Shown here piece after piece: positions 13,313 through 26,619 of a stretch of 64,000 bases of DNA. Made by a program: the position numbers and the translations under genes. Under the pieces are notes generated by a model, which was not told the DNA's origin, made no database searches, and saw nothing but the letters and a program-made list of their open reading frames with translations. The stretch's first letter is position 1, and each line of letters starts with the position of its first letter. Origin of the DNA: Dryas octopetala (lineage: Eukaryota; Streptophyta; Magnoliopsida; Rosales; Rosaceae); contig OY992836.1 of NCBI GenBank assembly GCA_963921425.1, positions 11,253,304 through 11,317,303 on the forward strand, given 5' to 3'.

Positions 13313-13388
13313 TATTATTTATCAAACGAGTTTGTGTAAGCAGTGACATCAACCACAAGAGAAAAAGCAGTACAGACTCACTAGTATT

Positions 13389-13460
13389 GGGCTGCTTTAT
13401 AATATAAAAATATAGGAAAAAACTGGGCTGCTTTATAATATAAAAATATAGGAAAAAACT
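13389..13460. repeat. Perfect 36 bp tandem duplication
   Basis: Two identical units that begin gggctgctttataatataaa follow each other without a spacer at 13389-13424 and 13425-13460. This is likely a recent local slippage event. Confidence 0.9.
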
Positions 13461-16250
13461 TACCTATTAGAGAAGAATTTACCTATTTCTATGTGATACT
13501 ACATAATTTCCTTACTCTCTCATTGGCTCTCTTTGCTCTCATTCTCTTTATCTCTCTCTTTATCTCATATCTTGTCTCTATCTCTCTATTTATGAGATGT
13601 GATATCACTACAACATAGGAATTGATAAATTTTTCCTACCCATAAGCTGACTTAGCATTCCATAAAATATGTTTTATTTTGAAATTAAATTTTTTTTTTA
13701 TGTAATAGAAATATAAAAATATATATGTCATTATATTATTAAATTGAAATATCAAATTAATCATATCATGTTACTGAAAAGTTTCTCTAAAAAATATAAG
13801 CAAAGGATTCAACTTTTACTTTAGCATCTGAATAGAGCTAACTAACTAATTTATTAAGTATTTGAATTATGTGCTTGTCTTCTTTTTGGCTTTTTGCTTA
13901 TTATATATTACAACTCTTTTTGCATTTAAATTGTTAATACGTATATGCATACCTCCACATAAAAAGATTTATTTCCGAATTCATCGTAGGATATGAAAGT
14001 GTCACAACTAAAGCTAGCTATCATAAGCCCCCACCAACTTAAATAGCAATTTGTTTAAGTATTGCAGAAGCAGCCTGCAAAATCGAGTTGTATGTGAACA
14101 CATGCAGTAAGCCCTTAAATTTAGGGGACGCAATTAATTTGTTTAGTAAGTGTCGACATTAGTGGCAAAGCTAATTACAACCAAGTGATTAATTTGTGTA
14201 CAGTGAGGTAGGAAGAATAATGCTGGACCGGAAGAAGCAGAAGAGAAAGAACCTCCAAGCATACAACCAAAAGCACTTTCAAAAATCAAAATTAAAGCCA
14301 CTTTTGAGTGCTTGCACATTCTCCCACGCCATAACCATAACCATAACCATAAAAATAATTAATCTTAATAATGATAATAATAGAATTAATCGAGTGATTA
14401 ATAATTAACAAGCAAATGAACCTTGATTGAAGCCTTGCTGGTCTCACCCAGGACAGGACAAAAACCCCGCGACGACCTTCTTGTAAGCTTTTCCTTATTA
14501 TATTGACTAAAATCGATCAAATTCATGAGCCCCACTTCTTTGTTTATTTAGTGACATTGACACTCACTAACATGAGGATATATAATTCTTTATTAATCTG
14601 ATTTGTTCTCATCTTTAAAGTTAATTTGAAAACTTGTTTGTATTAGCTTAAACAACCAATTTTTCGTACTGAAAATCAATGTCTCCATTAATCCATTATT
14701 CTGTTTCCAGGAAGAAGAGGTTGCCAAAATTTTGGTATTCAATTGGGTGTGGAAGCAAGGTCTGTGATAATGGGATGGGATGGTGATGGTTCTTTAAATA
14801 AATTACGATCCATATTTAATATAGAATTTATTGGATTCTTAATTAGATGAATTAAAATAGGTATTATTAATATATATGTATCAATTAATTATTGTTTTTT
14901 TTTTTTTTTTTATCTCTTGAGGGTTTATTTGTTTGGTGGGACTGTGGGAGCATATCCAACTGAATTGATTAGGAAAAATGTTGAAAGTCGTCGCCTTCCA
15001 GTGGAGTTGGGAAGAGTTGGTATGTTGGTTAGGTCGGTTTGCAAGGAAGACAACTAACCAATAGCCCAAATTTCTTTTGGGCTATTGATCTTTACAATGT
15101 CCAGGCCCATTATCAGAGTACAAGATAGCTAGATTAAATAAATAGCAATGGGAATGACCGGGGATGGATATGCCACCTCTATATCCATAATATATTGAAT
15201 TTGTTTTCGACCCCCATATCCGCCCAATCCACATATTATTCATCTCTTAATCCGCCTCATTAGTTAACAAATATTTTATTTTATTTTTTAATTATTTAAA
15301 AAATTAATTTTACTATAAAAACATATAATATAACTAACATATAATGATTATAAAGTCCACTTTTAGACTCTTAATGATAAGCTAACTCACCTGCTTTATC
15401 TAAATGATAAAAATATCCACTTAATTAGTTTTAAACCCACATTTTTAAAAATAAGTTTTTTTTCTCTCTCACTCTCCTCCCCCTTGTGATCCCTCTTCCC
15501 TCCCCTCGTGATCTCTTTCTTAATTTGTTCTCTCTTTGCTCTCTCTCTCATCTTTGTGGCGATCTCTGTCTACTCTCTCTCTGTGTTTTTCACCATATCT
15601 CACCGTCAGAGCCTTGAAAGAGGTGTTACTGTTGGATAGTGACAATTATTGGGGTATTGTTGCACAGTGAGAATTGCCACTGTCCAACAATAACTATAAT
15701 TGTCACTGTTGGACAATGACAATTCTCCTGATGTGAAAAAAAAAAGGTTGGGCGCTGAGCACGCTGGGCTCCGTGCCCAACACATTTTTCAAGCTAATTT
15801 TTATTAAAATGGACTGCATTAGAATTTGCATTTTGATAGTGGGCCTTAAAAAAGGCCTATTTTTTTATAATGGACTATAACTATAGATTAAAAAATTCAT
15901 ATTTTACCAAAAAGGAAAATAGTCGAAAACTAGTTTTATTTATTTTATATGTTAATAATGTAAAATGAAAATATTATAATATATATTTTATAGTATCAAT
16001 TATTAAAATAAATGAAATATATATATAATTTTAGGCGGGTTCGGTGATGGGGATTGCAGTACCATCCCCGCACCATACTCAATCAGGTATCTAAAAAAAA
16101 AATCCCTAAATCCATCCATGTTACCAATTTGTGTATTACATTCTTAATAGAGGTAGTACCCACTAATACAAATAAGTTCACCTCTATTAAAGAGGTGGTA
16201 AAAGTTGGTAACTAAATGTGGTGCACCTAGCGTTATTGATACTTTGGGTT
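13461..16250. other. Intergenic sequence without recognised genes
   Basis: AT-rich. It contains four ccataa units at about 14327-14352 and a CT-rich patch near 15460-15560. Near 15640-15725, mutually inverted gtgacaatt / aattgtcac blocks form a small hairpin. No coding region is supported. Confidence 0.6.
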
Positions 16251-16339
16251 TTCACTAGTCAGAATTCATGTCCTTTTAGCATGGTGAAACCAAATTATTA
16301 GATAGATGTTAACTAATTGATGGTTATGCTATGAGTTAT

Positions 16340-16705
16340 TTTGTTGAATCAGTGGAGATTGCTGAGGCTATGGCTGTCAAAGAAGGTTTGAGTTATGCTA
16401 AAAGGCTAGTTTGGATAAGATATTATGGAATTTGATTCTCAGTCTGTGATCCTGCTTTGGTCAATCCTCAAATACTATTTCTTGGAAGATTGAGCCTATT
16501 GTCCATGACATATGGCAGATGGCTTCTGAATTCTCTTCTATCAGATGGTCTTGGCATGGGCTCTAAGGAAAGCAAATGGAGCTATTCATACAGTTGCCTT
16601 GCTTGTTTGCAGGAAGAAATGTCCAAAGGATTTGGTGGTTTCACCTCCTTCTTGCATTTTGGGAGTTTTGGTTTCAGATGGCTTACCTCTAGACTAAGCG
16701 TCTAA
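16340..16705 (+). pseudogene. LINE-type RNase H domain remnant
   Basis: The translation, with frame changes, reads as the C-terminal RNase H domain of plant non-LTR retrotransposons or related reverse-transcriptase genes: VEIAEAMAVKEGLSYAKRL, then ISWKIEPIVHDIWQMASEFS, then IRWSWALRKANGAIHTVA and VLVSDGLP. The frame shifts near 16420-16460 and carries a stop. The following 16710-16880 is T-rich and ends ggccaaaaaaaa, consistent with a LINE 3' end and A-tail. The reverse transcriptase and endonuclease portions are missing, so this is a 5'-truncated dead copy. Confidence 0.75.
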
Positions 16706-16889
16706 GCCTAGCCTTGTCTAGTTTTTTCTTTATGCAGTTTTTTTAATTTTTCTTGGTCTGTTATGTTGTTTTAGTTGTTTTGCTCTTTCTGCTGTTTTGT
16801 TTACTTCTTCTGTTAATTTTCTCAGTTGTATTGTTTGTTTTAGCCCTTGTGGCTTTTATGAATTTTACCCATTGGCCAAAAAAAACCAA

Positions 16890-19782
16890 TTATTACATGT
16901 ATTAGCTCTTTTTTTGTTTGTTTTGGCCATGATTACATGTATTAGCTCTAGCTCACACAAAACACTAAAAGTCTACATTGTGGGAACCCTTACTTCGGGC
17001 TAAAGAGAATGGAAGATGGAGAATGAGAGAGAAAGAGAAAGAGTGATCACTGGCCGGTATGGATGATGGGCGACCAAGGGGGTGGATGGGGATCTAATTT
17101 GGGTTGGAGTTTTATTATTATTATTATTTTTTTTGTGAAAATTGGGGCACAAGGCTCAACCAAACGAACTACAACATTACACTAGAGTTTTGAAATAATA
17201 ATAATAATAAATGGGGTGCATCTTTAAGTGTGGATACACTTAGAAACACCCTTTAAACAATTGGATTTAATCCATCTAGCATATGGATTGCCTAATTTTT
17301 GTTTGTTACACTTAGGTATATGGTTTTTGAAGGGTGGACTCGGGCCAAAATCGTACTCCATGACAGATCTCCATCCAAGGCTCCTTGCCATGGCTGGGAA
17401 CCTAACCATCTGATTGGAGTCAAACATATATGAGGCCCAACTCAAATGGCCTAGTACTGCATCATTCCAATGGGTTAGGCATGGCCCAACGTGGAGGCTA
17501 GGCTATGCCCAAATATCAAAATTTGCACTCGATGCCTATGTTACTGGGCCATTGCTTGGTGCCTTAGCCCAAAGGAGGGTCCAACCCCTCACACTTAATC
17601 AGGTATCAACCCAAAGTTAAAGGTACTCATCATCATTTACTCACATATTCTCAAGCTTTTCCAAATCTTCACCAGAATTAGTTATTTATTGCTTCGAATT
17701 TGACTTGACGTCGTTGGTCGGCATCACACCAATGCAATTTTATGTTCACGTTTTCTCTTTGATCCCAGGACATCTAGTGAGCACGAATTCAACAGGTCAT
17801 CCGTAGTAGCTAGAGTGACTTTCACGTATTAATCAAATAATGTACATGCAATAATTCGGTCAACGTGAGTTTGATTTTGACACTAACAAATAAGTTGGTA
17901 GTATTACTTACAACTTATTCACATAACATGATCAGAGTTGGCTGCTAAGTTCTAAGTCGGCAAACTCATTTATTAAAGGAAACTCTAGGGCTTTAATTTT
18001 GAGTATTGTCACAAGGGAATTACAATGAACTTCTTGTCCCCCCAGCAACAAAAAAAAAAAAAAAATTCTTGGTTCTAGATGTATCGATCAAATCTTGGGT
18101 GCCTTTAGAAACCCATTTTTCATACACCAAACATTAATAGACTAACCAAGAACCTCTAGCTTCTAACTAAATATTCAAGAAAAAAACACTTTCAGGTCCC
18201 CTGTATGGTGGATCCCAAGTCCTCTGTAACATTTGTCTTTTGAATACAAATTGGAAGGTTGATACCTTATGTAAGGATAAATGGAGACCATCGTACGTAG
18301 CTGTGACCCTCACCAGTCACCACCTAAAATATAAAAGTAGAGCATGCACGACTAAACCCAAAATTAGTTCCAATTAATGAATTAAAGCAGTACTTTAGAG
18401 GGTCGCTTTACTTTAATTGGACATGCATTACTCATATAACTTTTATGATCAACTGCTAGGCTTCATGGAAGACACCTGCTAATAAAAGATACTTAAGCTC
18501 CCCAAATCACAATACACAGCTGCACATGGAACTACTTAAAGCGGGATATCAGGGATATCTCTGCAGCCATTTTGGGAGCAACAGAGAAAGCCAAAATTTA
18601 TGTTGGAAAAAGGAATATACATTCCATGAGTTTATGCATTGTATTGGCATCATTGGGCTAACACCTTCTTAATTAATACAAGTACTGGAGTCTGGAGTTT
18701 CTTTGAATTAATCCACAAGAGAAAGGAAAAGGCATAAGTGAACTACTAAATCCTAAAAACTTAAGTTAGTCATGAATGGATTAATAATGTGCCAAAAAAA
18801 TCAATTAATATATTTAGACTTTTTTTAGTCATGTTAAACATATATAACTGGATGTAAAAACTTGAATTATTAGGAAATAAGTCAACAACGTATATCATGA
18901 TGAAAGCTATTATCTCTCTCATGTGCAATTTCATTATACAGTGGAAAGACAGGCAAATCGATAAAACTAAAATTAAATAGTATATGAGCGGTCTCATTCC
19001 ACTGATATAACATTGTAAATGATAAAGTGGGGAATGGAGATTGAGGTTAAGCAATAAAGTACTATTCCTGAAACCAAAACTCAAATATCATACTAGACAA
19101 TTAATCACCAAAAGCTTAAGCTAACAAAGAATGACTTAATTATATATGTATATTAAGCTACCTAACAATTAAATACAATCGGAGTTCCTTTGGAATCCCA
19201 CTAAAGAGAATTAAGAAGGCATCAATTAGTGAAAGCTATTTTTTGAAAGATAGGATCTTAGTTTGTGCAAAATAATGTAAAGAAATCATATACAGCTCAA
19301 TAACTAGCTAGCAATATAGCAGTTTCCTTGTTCAACGAAACATGCAAAAAAGTGATATTGGTCGCCTGTCCGACTCGATTTCATAGTTGAAAATGACCTT
19401 GTACTGAATTCTCAAACACAATGGTCGACATTGGGTCAAGGAACATATCCTGCAAGCTGATCCCATTGCTTGAAAAACAGGCTCTTGGTGAAGAAAAAGT
19501 GTGCATGTAGAAACACATAATAATATTGATCTAGCAAGCTAGCTATCACCTCACGCCTGTTAGCCTTTTTTTAAGTTTCATTCCAACAGGCTCATCTAAC
19601 TTTATATATACATGTATTAAATATAGGCATGCGTGATGCGTCGACGTATTATCATTTCTTAGTTTCATCTGCTCCTTAATTTTTTGCTGGATTGATTGAG
19701 TATCTGACTATCTGTACAGATAAAACCTCTAACAAAGTGGTAAGCATTAATGGTCAATATGTACTATTTTAATATAGTTCAA

Positions 19783-19786
<4 letters not shown>
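16890..19786. other. Intergenic sequence without recognised genes
   Basis: Several frames of 60-104 codons occur (for example minus strand 18770-19084), but none shows a domain, a plausible splice partner or a conserved motif. Mildly GC-richer text at 17220-17620 resembles decayed transposon sequence but could not be assigned. Confidence 0.55.
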
Positions 19787-19817
<31 letters not shown>

Positions 19818-19819
<2 letters not shown>

Positions 19820-20226
19820 AAAATACTTTAGAGCTGACTAATTAATAAGGTAATACAATATTAAGCACCATTTTGGGCCCAGTACATAATATAATCTCAT
19901 AATCTAAACCATTCATATTTTAGGTTTTCATTCAAAGATTAACCTTGCAAAAAATCAATCAAATCAAAAATCATTTAGCCATTCGATTATCATTATAATC
20001 ATTTCATCTTTTATTGAAAAGTTTGTGTTCGTCCATTTATATGAGTACAATTAGCTTACTAATAGTTTGCTAAACGATTTCCGATTTTGTTATTTTTTTC
20101 TAAGGATGATATTTGAATGAAAATCTAAAAAATAAATAGTTTGGATCATGAGATTATATTGTGTAGTGGGTTAAAAATGATAGTTAGTGTCGTATTATCT
20201 TACTAACTAGTTAGTTCTAGAGCGCT

Positions 20227-20228
<2 letters not shown>
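19818..20228. mobile_element. TA-flanked MITE, gctctaaaactaactgg family, copy 2
   Basis: The left end aatactttagagctgactaa mirrors the right end agttagttctagagcgctcc. It is bounded by (TA)n at 19787-19817 and (TA)24 at 20229-20276. The interior is hairpin-like, with atcaaaaatcatttagcc against the mirrored text near 20070. Confidence 0.75.

Positions 20229-20276
<48 letters not shown>
20229..20276. repeat. (TA)24 microsatellite between two inverted MITEs
   Basis: A pure run of 24 TA units. It is bordered by gagcgctcc on the left and ggagcgctc on the right, which are the outermost bases of two MITE copies facing each other. Confidence 0.95.
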
Positions 20277-20278
<2 letters not shown>

Positions 20279-20674
20279 AGCGCTCTAAAGCTAACTGGTT
20301 AGCAAGTTAATACGAAGCTAACCATGCTTTTGGATCCACCACATAACTAATCTCATAATCCAAACCGTCCATTTTTTAGGCCCTACTTCAAAGATCATCA
20401 TTGCAAAAAATTAACTAAATTACAAATCATTTAGTCATATAGTTATAACCAAATAAATAGACGATTACTGTTTTTTATAAAAGTATATAAATAGTTATTA
20501 TTACAATCAAATGACTAAATAACTTTCGATTTTTGAGATTTTTTACAGAGATGATCTTTAAAGTAAGGCCTAAAAAATGAACGGTTCAAATTTTGGGATT
20601 ACATTGTGTGGTGGACTCAACATGGTGGTTAGTTTTGTATTAACTTGCTAACTGATTAGTTTTAGAGCATTCTT
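20277..20674. mobile_element. TA-flanked MITE, gctctaaaactaactgg family, copy 3
   Basis: Begins ggagcgctctaaagctaact and ends with the mirrored gattagttttagagcattct, followed by TA-rich sequence. It has the same family structure as the copies at 11257 and 19818. Directly downstream, 20700-20870 carries the right half of the element type seen at 7046-7440. Confidence 0.8.
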
Positions 20675-21035
20675 GTATATATATGTATTTGATAGCTTAA
20701 TATATGGTTTCTGATTGGTCTAATTTTTTGCAAAAATGATTTTTGAATACATACCTAAAAAATAGACGGTTCGGATCGTTGAAATACTATATATATATAT
20801 ATGGAGTGAACCCTATGAGAGATTTTTTAAATAAAATTATTTGAGAGATCCCTCAGTGGAAGTGACCTATATATATATATATATAGTATTATGGTCTGTC
20901 TATTTATAACTATATATGTATGTACGTATATAGAAGGGAAAACTGTGTATATACATCACATTATATGTATATATAGAATATTTACATGGGGACTTTAACC
21001 TCTAATCATGCATAATTTTTTCACACAGAGAAATA

Positions 21036-21221
21036 CACTACAAGAAAACCGAGCAATGGCAACCCACTTTTTACCAACTCTTTTGGACACTAACCAACCA
21101 TTTAGAGTTGCGCAAGGGATTACCAACGCTGCAGCAACACTTAAGCCAAAGGATGTAGGGGTTGGGGTCCCTAAAAGGTTTCTGCACCGCCTGTTTTGGT
21201 AAGGTTGCTTGAGAATAGTGA
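21036..21221. mobile_element. CACTA (En/Spm) terminus, probably a fragment
   Basis: The sequence cactacaagaaaaccgagca is the standard 5' terminus of plant CACTA transposons. It is followed by subterminal-like short motifs (ggttggggtcc, ttaccaac, ggtaagg). The expected mirror terminus (ttttcttgtagtg) was not found. The nearest candidate is a degraded cttgagaatagtg ending near 21221. There is no transposase, so it is a small internal-deletion copy or a broken end. Confidence 0.55.
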
Positions 21222-23742
21222 TTTGCTTTTATTATGCAACCATTACAAGTTAGTTTGAAAATTAGTTTGATTGTGATAACCAACCAATGTAGTTAGTCCC
21301 TTAATCCATTTCAAAAATTCATAATATATATTATGAATTTATCTTTCTTGTTCTCACATGTACATGTCTATAGACACTGAAATTCCAATTCAAACCCATT
21401 AGAATAACAAATTATATATGTAAACAATCATGCAAGTCATGTCATAATACTATTAAAAAATGGAATATATATTAACATTAATTCCTTGATAATAATATCT
21501 CTTTCAATTCACATACTTACACACACATGTTAAAGTGAAAAATTACAAAAAAGAAATCCAATATCGTAGCTTGTAAATGAAGACAAACCATACTTCTCAT
21601 TGTTCAATCATTCACATGAAAATTCCAACAGAAACTGATGATCTATATATATATATATATATATATATATGTGCAAGTGGAGCCCTATAGCCTATAGGAC
21701 CCAATAGTACTGTAAGATATATACAAAATTTAATTTCTTGGTATGGGATCATTATGGGTAAGGAGGCCGTATGCAATATTAGTGTGATGAGATATATACA
21801 GATGAGGCAATCAGAGCCATGTTCATGGTGGCCCTCCATGTCTCCATCAAAGTGAGCATCACCAAAGGGAGCGCATACCAAGTTGGTCCTTTCAATGAGA
21901 GGCTCCAAGAGAAACGTCCCTAAAACCCTACCCACTTCAATATTATTCATAGCTAGCTAGGCCTTCGATCAAGATTCATATAGTGATGATATATAGATAT
22001 CTATGCAGGTGTTCTATGTTCCCCTAACATGCATGATGTGCTTGATGATCATGTGAAACCCACATGTCACCCATACCACGTAATCTAAATTGTCATCATG
22101 TCATATCCTGCCGCCAACCGAAAGAACTACCTTAATTCTCATAATCTTTTCAAAAGTCATTAAACTAATACTAAAATTTTATATGCTTCCAATTAATATA
22201 TTTTAGATCGTACTTTGTTTTTCTACCTTTCTTGTCAATGTCCCTATATGATATTTGCAAAGTAGACATTGTAGGAGTAATTTAGGTCTAATTGTGATGT
22301 TGGTGTCTGTTATTTTGTCGAGGAAACAACTTTATTTGTTGCCAAAGGCTTTCATGTCTGTGAATTTTTTTTTTCAATGTCTCCATCAAAATCCAATTAA
22401 TTAGCTGTTTGCTGACTTAAACACTGCTTTAGTGACTATGCCAAACCTGTTTTCTTCTTGCTTAAAGTGCTAGATAGTCTAAAGCTAGACCTAAATAAAT
22501 TAATCAAAGGGAAATTTCATTGTCCATTGTTTTTTACAATATCATATAGCTAGAGTACTGTTATACTCACCAGATTTATTTATCAAAGATTACTCACCAA
22601 ATAATAAGATAATATTTCATTTAGTCAAAGTTGGACTTGGACCCCTTTTATCTCATATATGTAGTTATAACAAATGATACATTATTTTATAAACAATTTT
22701 AGTAAGCATATTTGCTGAGGCTAAAATTATTGAATTGACATGTTTACCAACTTTTATTCAGTAAGATTCAATCTTCTGCCATTGTTGATGCTTAATTGCC
22801 AGCCACAAGATGAAAGTGTATATATGTTTCTTTATAACTAAGTTATTTGAATAAATATATATACAGATAAATAAATAAAAAGAATAAATAGTATATAAGT
22901 GTTAGGATTCTGGAAACATTGTATAGGATATATTACATATCTGCCGCCCAGGATCTCATTGGATGTCCGCGTTGAAGAAAATAAATTATCAAAACGGCGT
23001 TGACTCTTAATAATTGATTTTTCTCTTGAAGGAAATTTAATAATTAATTGATTAATTACAAGCAATTAATGTGTTAATGTGCCTCATCAAAGTGTTACTT
23101 AGACACTGATGATCTATAAATATATATTAATGCACAATATTTATTAAATTATGCAGCAAAAACCAGGTTTTTTTAAGGCACATGCATACAGTCAACAAGA
23201 TCATGCAAATCGACCAAAATTCCGACTTCCATATTTTATTTGATATTAATTCTAAACTTATTAATATATTTTTTCCGTCACTAATAATGAGAGCTAACAA
23301 ATTAATTCCATTCACATGCAGAGATCATGGGCCGTTTGGGAGGTTATTTGTCCGAACAGTACCAGAAAGAATCCTCATGACTATTAATTTAATTTGAAAA
23401 AAATATAGTACGCATGGTAGGTGAATTAAGTATATTCAAATATGTCCAAGCACTTTTATATGCTTCTTTTTAATTTCTTTTTTAAAAAAATTTCATGTAC
23501 TATTATAATTGATATATATATATATATAGATGTCAACTAGGGGTGGCAACATTTTATGCATGTACTCACATGGGATCCAAATGGTTGTTACTTGGATTTC
23601 GCATACTAAGAGAGAAGGGTTATCTAAATTAAATTGGAATTAATCAACTGATCATGGTCAAAGTAAACCTAAAAAAATTGGGAAAATTCGGGAGTCGCGG
23701 CTTGAATTGATGTTGCATGCGTATGTTTTACATTTTCATAAA
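21222..23742. other. Intergenic sequence without recognised genes
   Basis: AT-rich, with a TA run at about 21646-21670. Short frames (up to 112 codons on the minus strand at 21612-21950) have no recognisable motif. Confidence 0.55.
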
Positions 23743-24858
23743 GGCTTAATTATCGATTTACCATCCAAAATTGTAACTCATTCCCACTTTACCACCTGAA
23801 AGTTTTTTTGTCCCAGATTACCACCTATAACTTACATCTGTGTCCCATTTTACCTTGTTCCGTCAACAATTCCGTTAATGCTGACGTGGCGCGCTGGATG
23901 TGCGCCACGTGTCACATCTTTTTTGTATTTTTTGATTTTTTTGATTTTTCTATTTTTATAAACTTTGAAAATTAATTAAAAATAGCTCTGAACTTAGAAA
24001 AATACATGGAAAATTCCTACCGACTTGTCTTAACTAGTACTAATTTACTATGGGGTCAAAATACCAATTTTCCCTCTAAAAATTTCCAAAAAATTTGGAA
24101 AGTCCAAATTTATTTCTAGAAAATTAAAATACTCTAGACTCTTTGAAAATTCATAGAATAATCTCCCGAACTCCAAAAAATATGAGGTCTGCACCGTTAG
24201 TCTTCTAAAAACTAACAATACCTTTCTCGTGAGCACTTGCTACCCAAAAGACCTCTCGGTCTTAGAGAAAAATAAAATTCTCTATAAAATAAATTCTAGA
24301 AAAATTCTAAAATTTCTGTAAAGTCTCGAAATAATTCTCTAAAACAAGCTTTTGGTAAATTTTTAAAATATTTTTGAGAATTTGTCCAAGAGTTTACGAA
24401 AAATTCTAGAATTTTTTCTAGAATTTATTTAATAGAGGAAAATTTATTTTAATTTTTTAGAAATAAATTTGGACTTTCTAATTTTTTTGAAAATTTTTAG
24501 AGGGCAAATTGGTAATTTAACCTTATAGTAAATTAGTGCTAGTCAAGACGAGTCTGTATGAATTTTTTTTGTATTTTTCTGAGTTCGGAGCTATTTTTAA
24601 TTAATTTTCAAAGTTTATAAAAATAAAAAAATAAAAAAATGCGAAAAAATAAATAAAAAAAGATGTGACACGTGGCGCACATCTAGCGCGCCACGTCAGC
24701 ATTAACGGCCAGATCGTCAGCATTAACGGAATTGTTGACGGAACAAGGTAAAATGGGACACAGATGTAAGTTACAAGTGGTAATCTGGGACAAAAAAATT
24801 TTCAGGTGGTAAAGTGGGAATGAATTACAATTTTGGGTGGTAAATCGATAATTAAGCC
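23743..24858. mobile_element. ~1.1 kb near-palindromic MULE-type element, copy 2
   Basis: Full-length copy with the same ggcttaattatcgatttacc ends. The flanks are tttcataaa on the left and tttcagaaa on the right, a 9 bp target duplication with one mismatch. It retains the arm block (cccaaaattgtaactcattc region) that copy 1 lacks. It is highly similar to copies 1 and 3, so amplification was fairly recent. Confidence 0.9.
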
Positions 24859-26560
24859 TTTCAGAAATAGTGGGACTAATAGGAGTGATGATGATACATT
24901 AAATTGATCGATACATACTTGATGGTTTTAAACTAGCTACCTATATGTACTTTGACTATTTTGTGTGAATGCCCATCGAAAGTGTATCATATATTGGGAA
25001 TATGAGGCATTTCTTTAATATTTTGAGTCTTCTCTTCTTCAACAATTCAAAATATCTGCAGGAGCGTGAATAGTTTTAACTTTTTCTCACATTGGAATGA
25101 CCAAATTTGGTGCCGGAGTAATTTGTTCACCTAATTTGTTTTAGATTTTTTTCTTTAGTGGTAAATCGATCATTGAATAATAATTTAGTTCCAGAAATAT
25201 AAGGTCTTGTCAACTGTCAATATAATTTCTAACTTAAATAATTTTTTTATTATAAATTAATTTTGAATTGAATACTCCTACAAATTAACGTACTAGAAAC
25301 AATTGGGCATCGGATCCTAGCTAGAAGCGCTCCTAGCCAAAATAATGTTCATTGGTTATCTTTTTTGTTTTTCATTTTGTCTAATATTCCCTTTTTGCAT
25401 ATGCTTTGTTTCCTAAAAGCGACTTGCATTGCAGAGCAGACTCCTGATTGGGCAAAACCGCGTAACCTCTAACAAGACAAATACTTTTTAAGCACTCATC
25501 ACTCCCAGAAAGTTCAGAAAGCCCTTTAAGACTTTTTAGCTTTCTTGCAAGCCACTCAACCTCAGCCATTTACCAAAAAAATAATTAACCTCTTCCTCAC
25601 CCTCAGATTTTGAGTACGTAGTTGGTGACATCATTCGATATCCAACTTGAACATCCCAGTCAGCAGTTTTAAATTTCTTAATCTGCATTCTCACTTTGAT
25701 CGATCAATTGATGATGAATAATATACAAAGAAATTAAGAAGGTGGAGAAAAACTTTTATATAAGGGTATTATATGTTTATGTGTATATCACTATTTTCAT
25801 GTAATGTAATGAGAGAGATAGAGACATTAGGCACATAAGACCGTAATACTTACTGCTAAGTGAATGATGAGTTTATGAAAAAGTGTTGAATGGGGCAGTT
25901 GTACCTGATTGGTTTCTGACTGTTTGGCCTCCAAAGGCACACCAAGTGTTTGATACTTTGATTGCATCAGATCGTACCGTACTAGGAAAATGTATTAATT
26001 AAACCATGCTACTTAACTTTCCTAGACACACGGCTTAAAGCCTTAAACAATGTAAAGGGTCACCCAAGTCACCAAGAATTAGTGGAGATCTGCCGGCCAA
26101 CGTCGGCAGCACAGCAGCATGTATGAATTATGTATATGACCGGTCACCGTCTCAAGCCGCTTACTACGCTGGCGCCATTTCGTATGCTATTTGTCAATTG
26201 GCAAGCAACATATATTCATATTAGTTCACACACACACACACATGTAGCTACAAGCCTACAAGTCTCTTTACAATTAATATAAGATACACTAATTAATCAC
26301 ATTAATTAATTAATTGTCTTGAATTCATAACTGAATACATAATACATCATAATCACAATGGATTTCAATTAATTATAGTTTCCTAGACATTAAGAAAACT
26401 TGGGTGCCACGCAATGACTCAAACAAATAATGAAGCTAAAGCCACTTCACATCCCACAAGGATCGAGTGCACACTTTCTACATTTGAAAAATAAAAATAG
26501 AAAAAAAATTAACTACAAGGATAATAAAAATTAAAGAAAAAACCCAACCAATAAATTTTG
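24859..26560. other. 3' flank of the ACC synthase gene, intergenic
   Basis: No gene supported. A minus-strand frame of 62 codons at 25381-25569 has protein-like composition but no recognised relative. A short (CA)n lies near 26227-26242. Confidence 0.55.
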
Positions 26561-26619
26561 GCAAAAATTTTTGATATTGTACTGATGCGGTCTAAAAATC
26601 TGGTCCAGAAGACTGGCTT

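Noticed and set aside
14327..14352. ccataa repeats resembling a telomere-like array
   Set aside because: Only four units, and the unit differs from the plant telomere repeat ccctaaa. A simple microsatellite.
18770..19084. 104-codon hydrophobic minus-strand frame
   Set aside because: No homologous motif, AT-driven codon content, and no splice or promoter context. Treated as chance.
25381..25569. Minus-strand 62-codon frame starting MAEVEWLARKLKSLKGL
   Set aside because: Composition is protein-like, but upstream in-frame sequence has stops and I recognise no family. It could be a gene relic but is not supportable.
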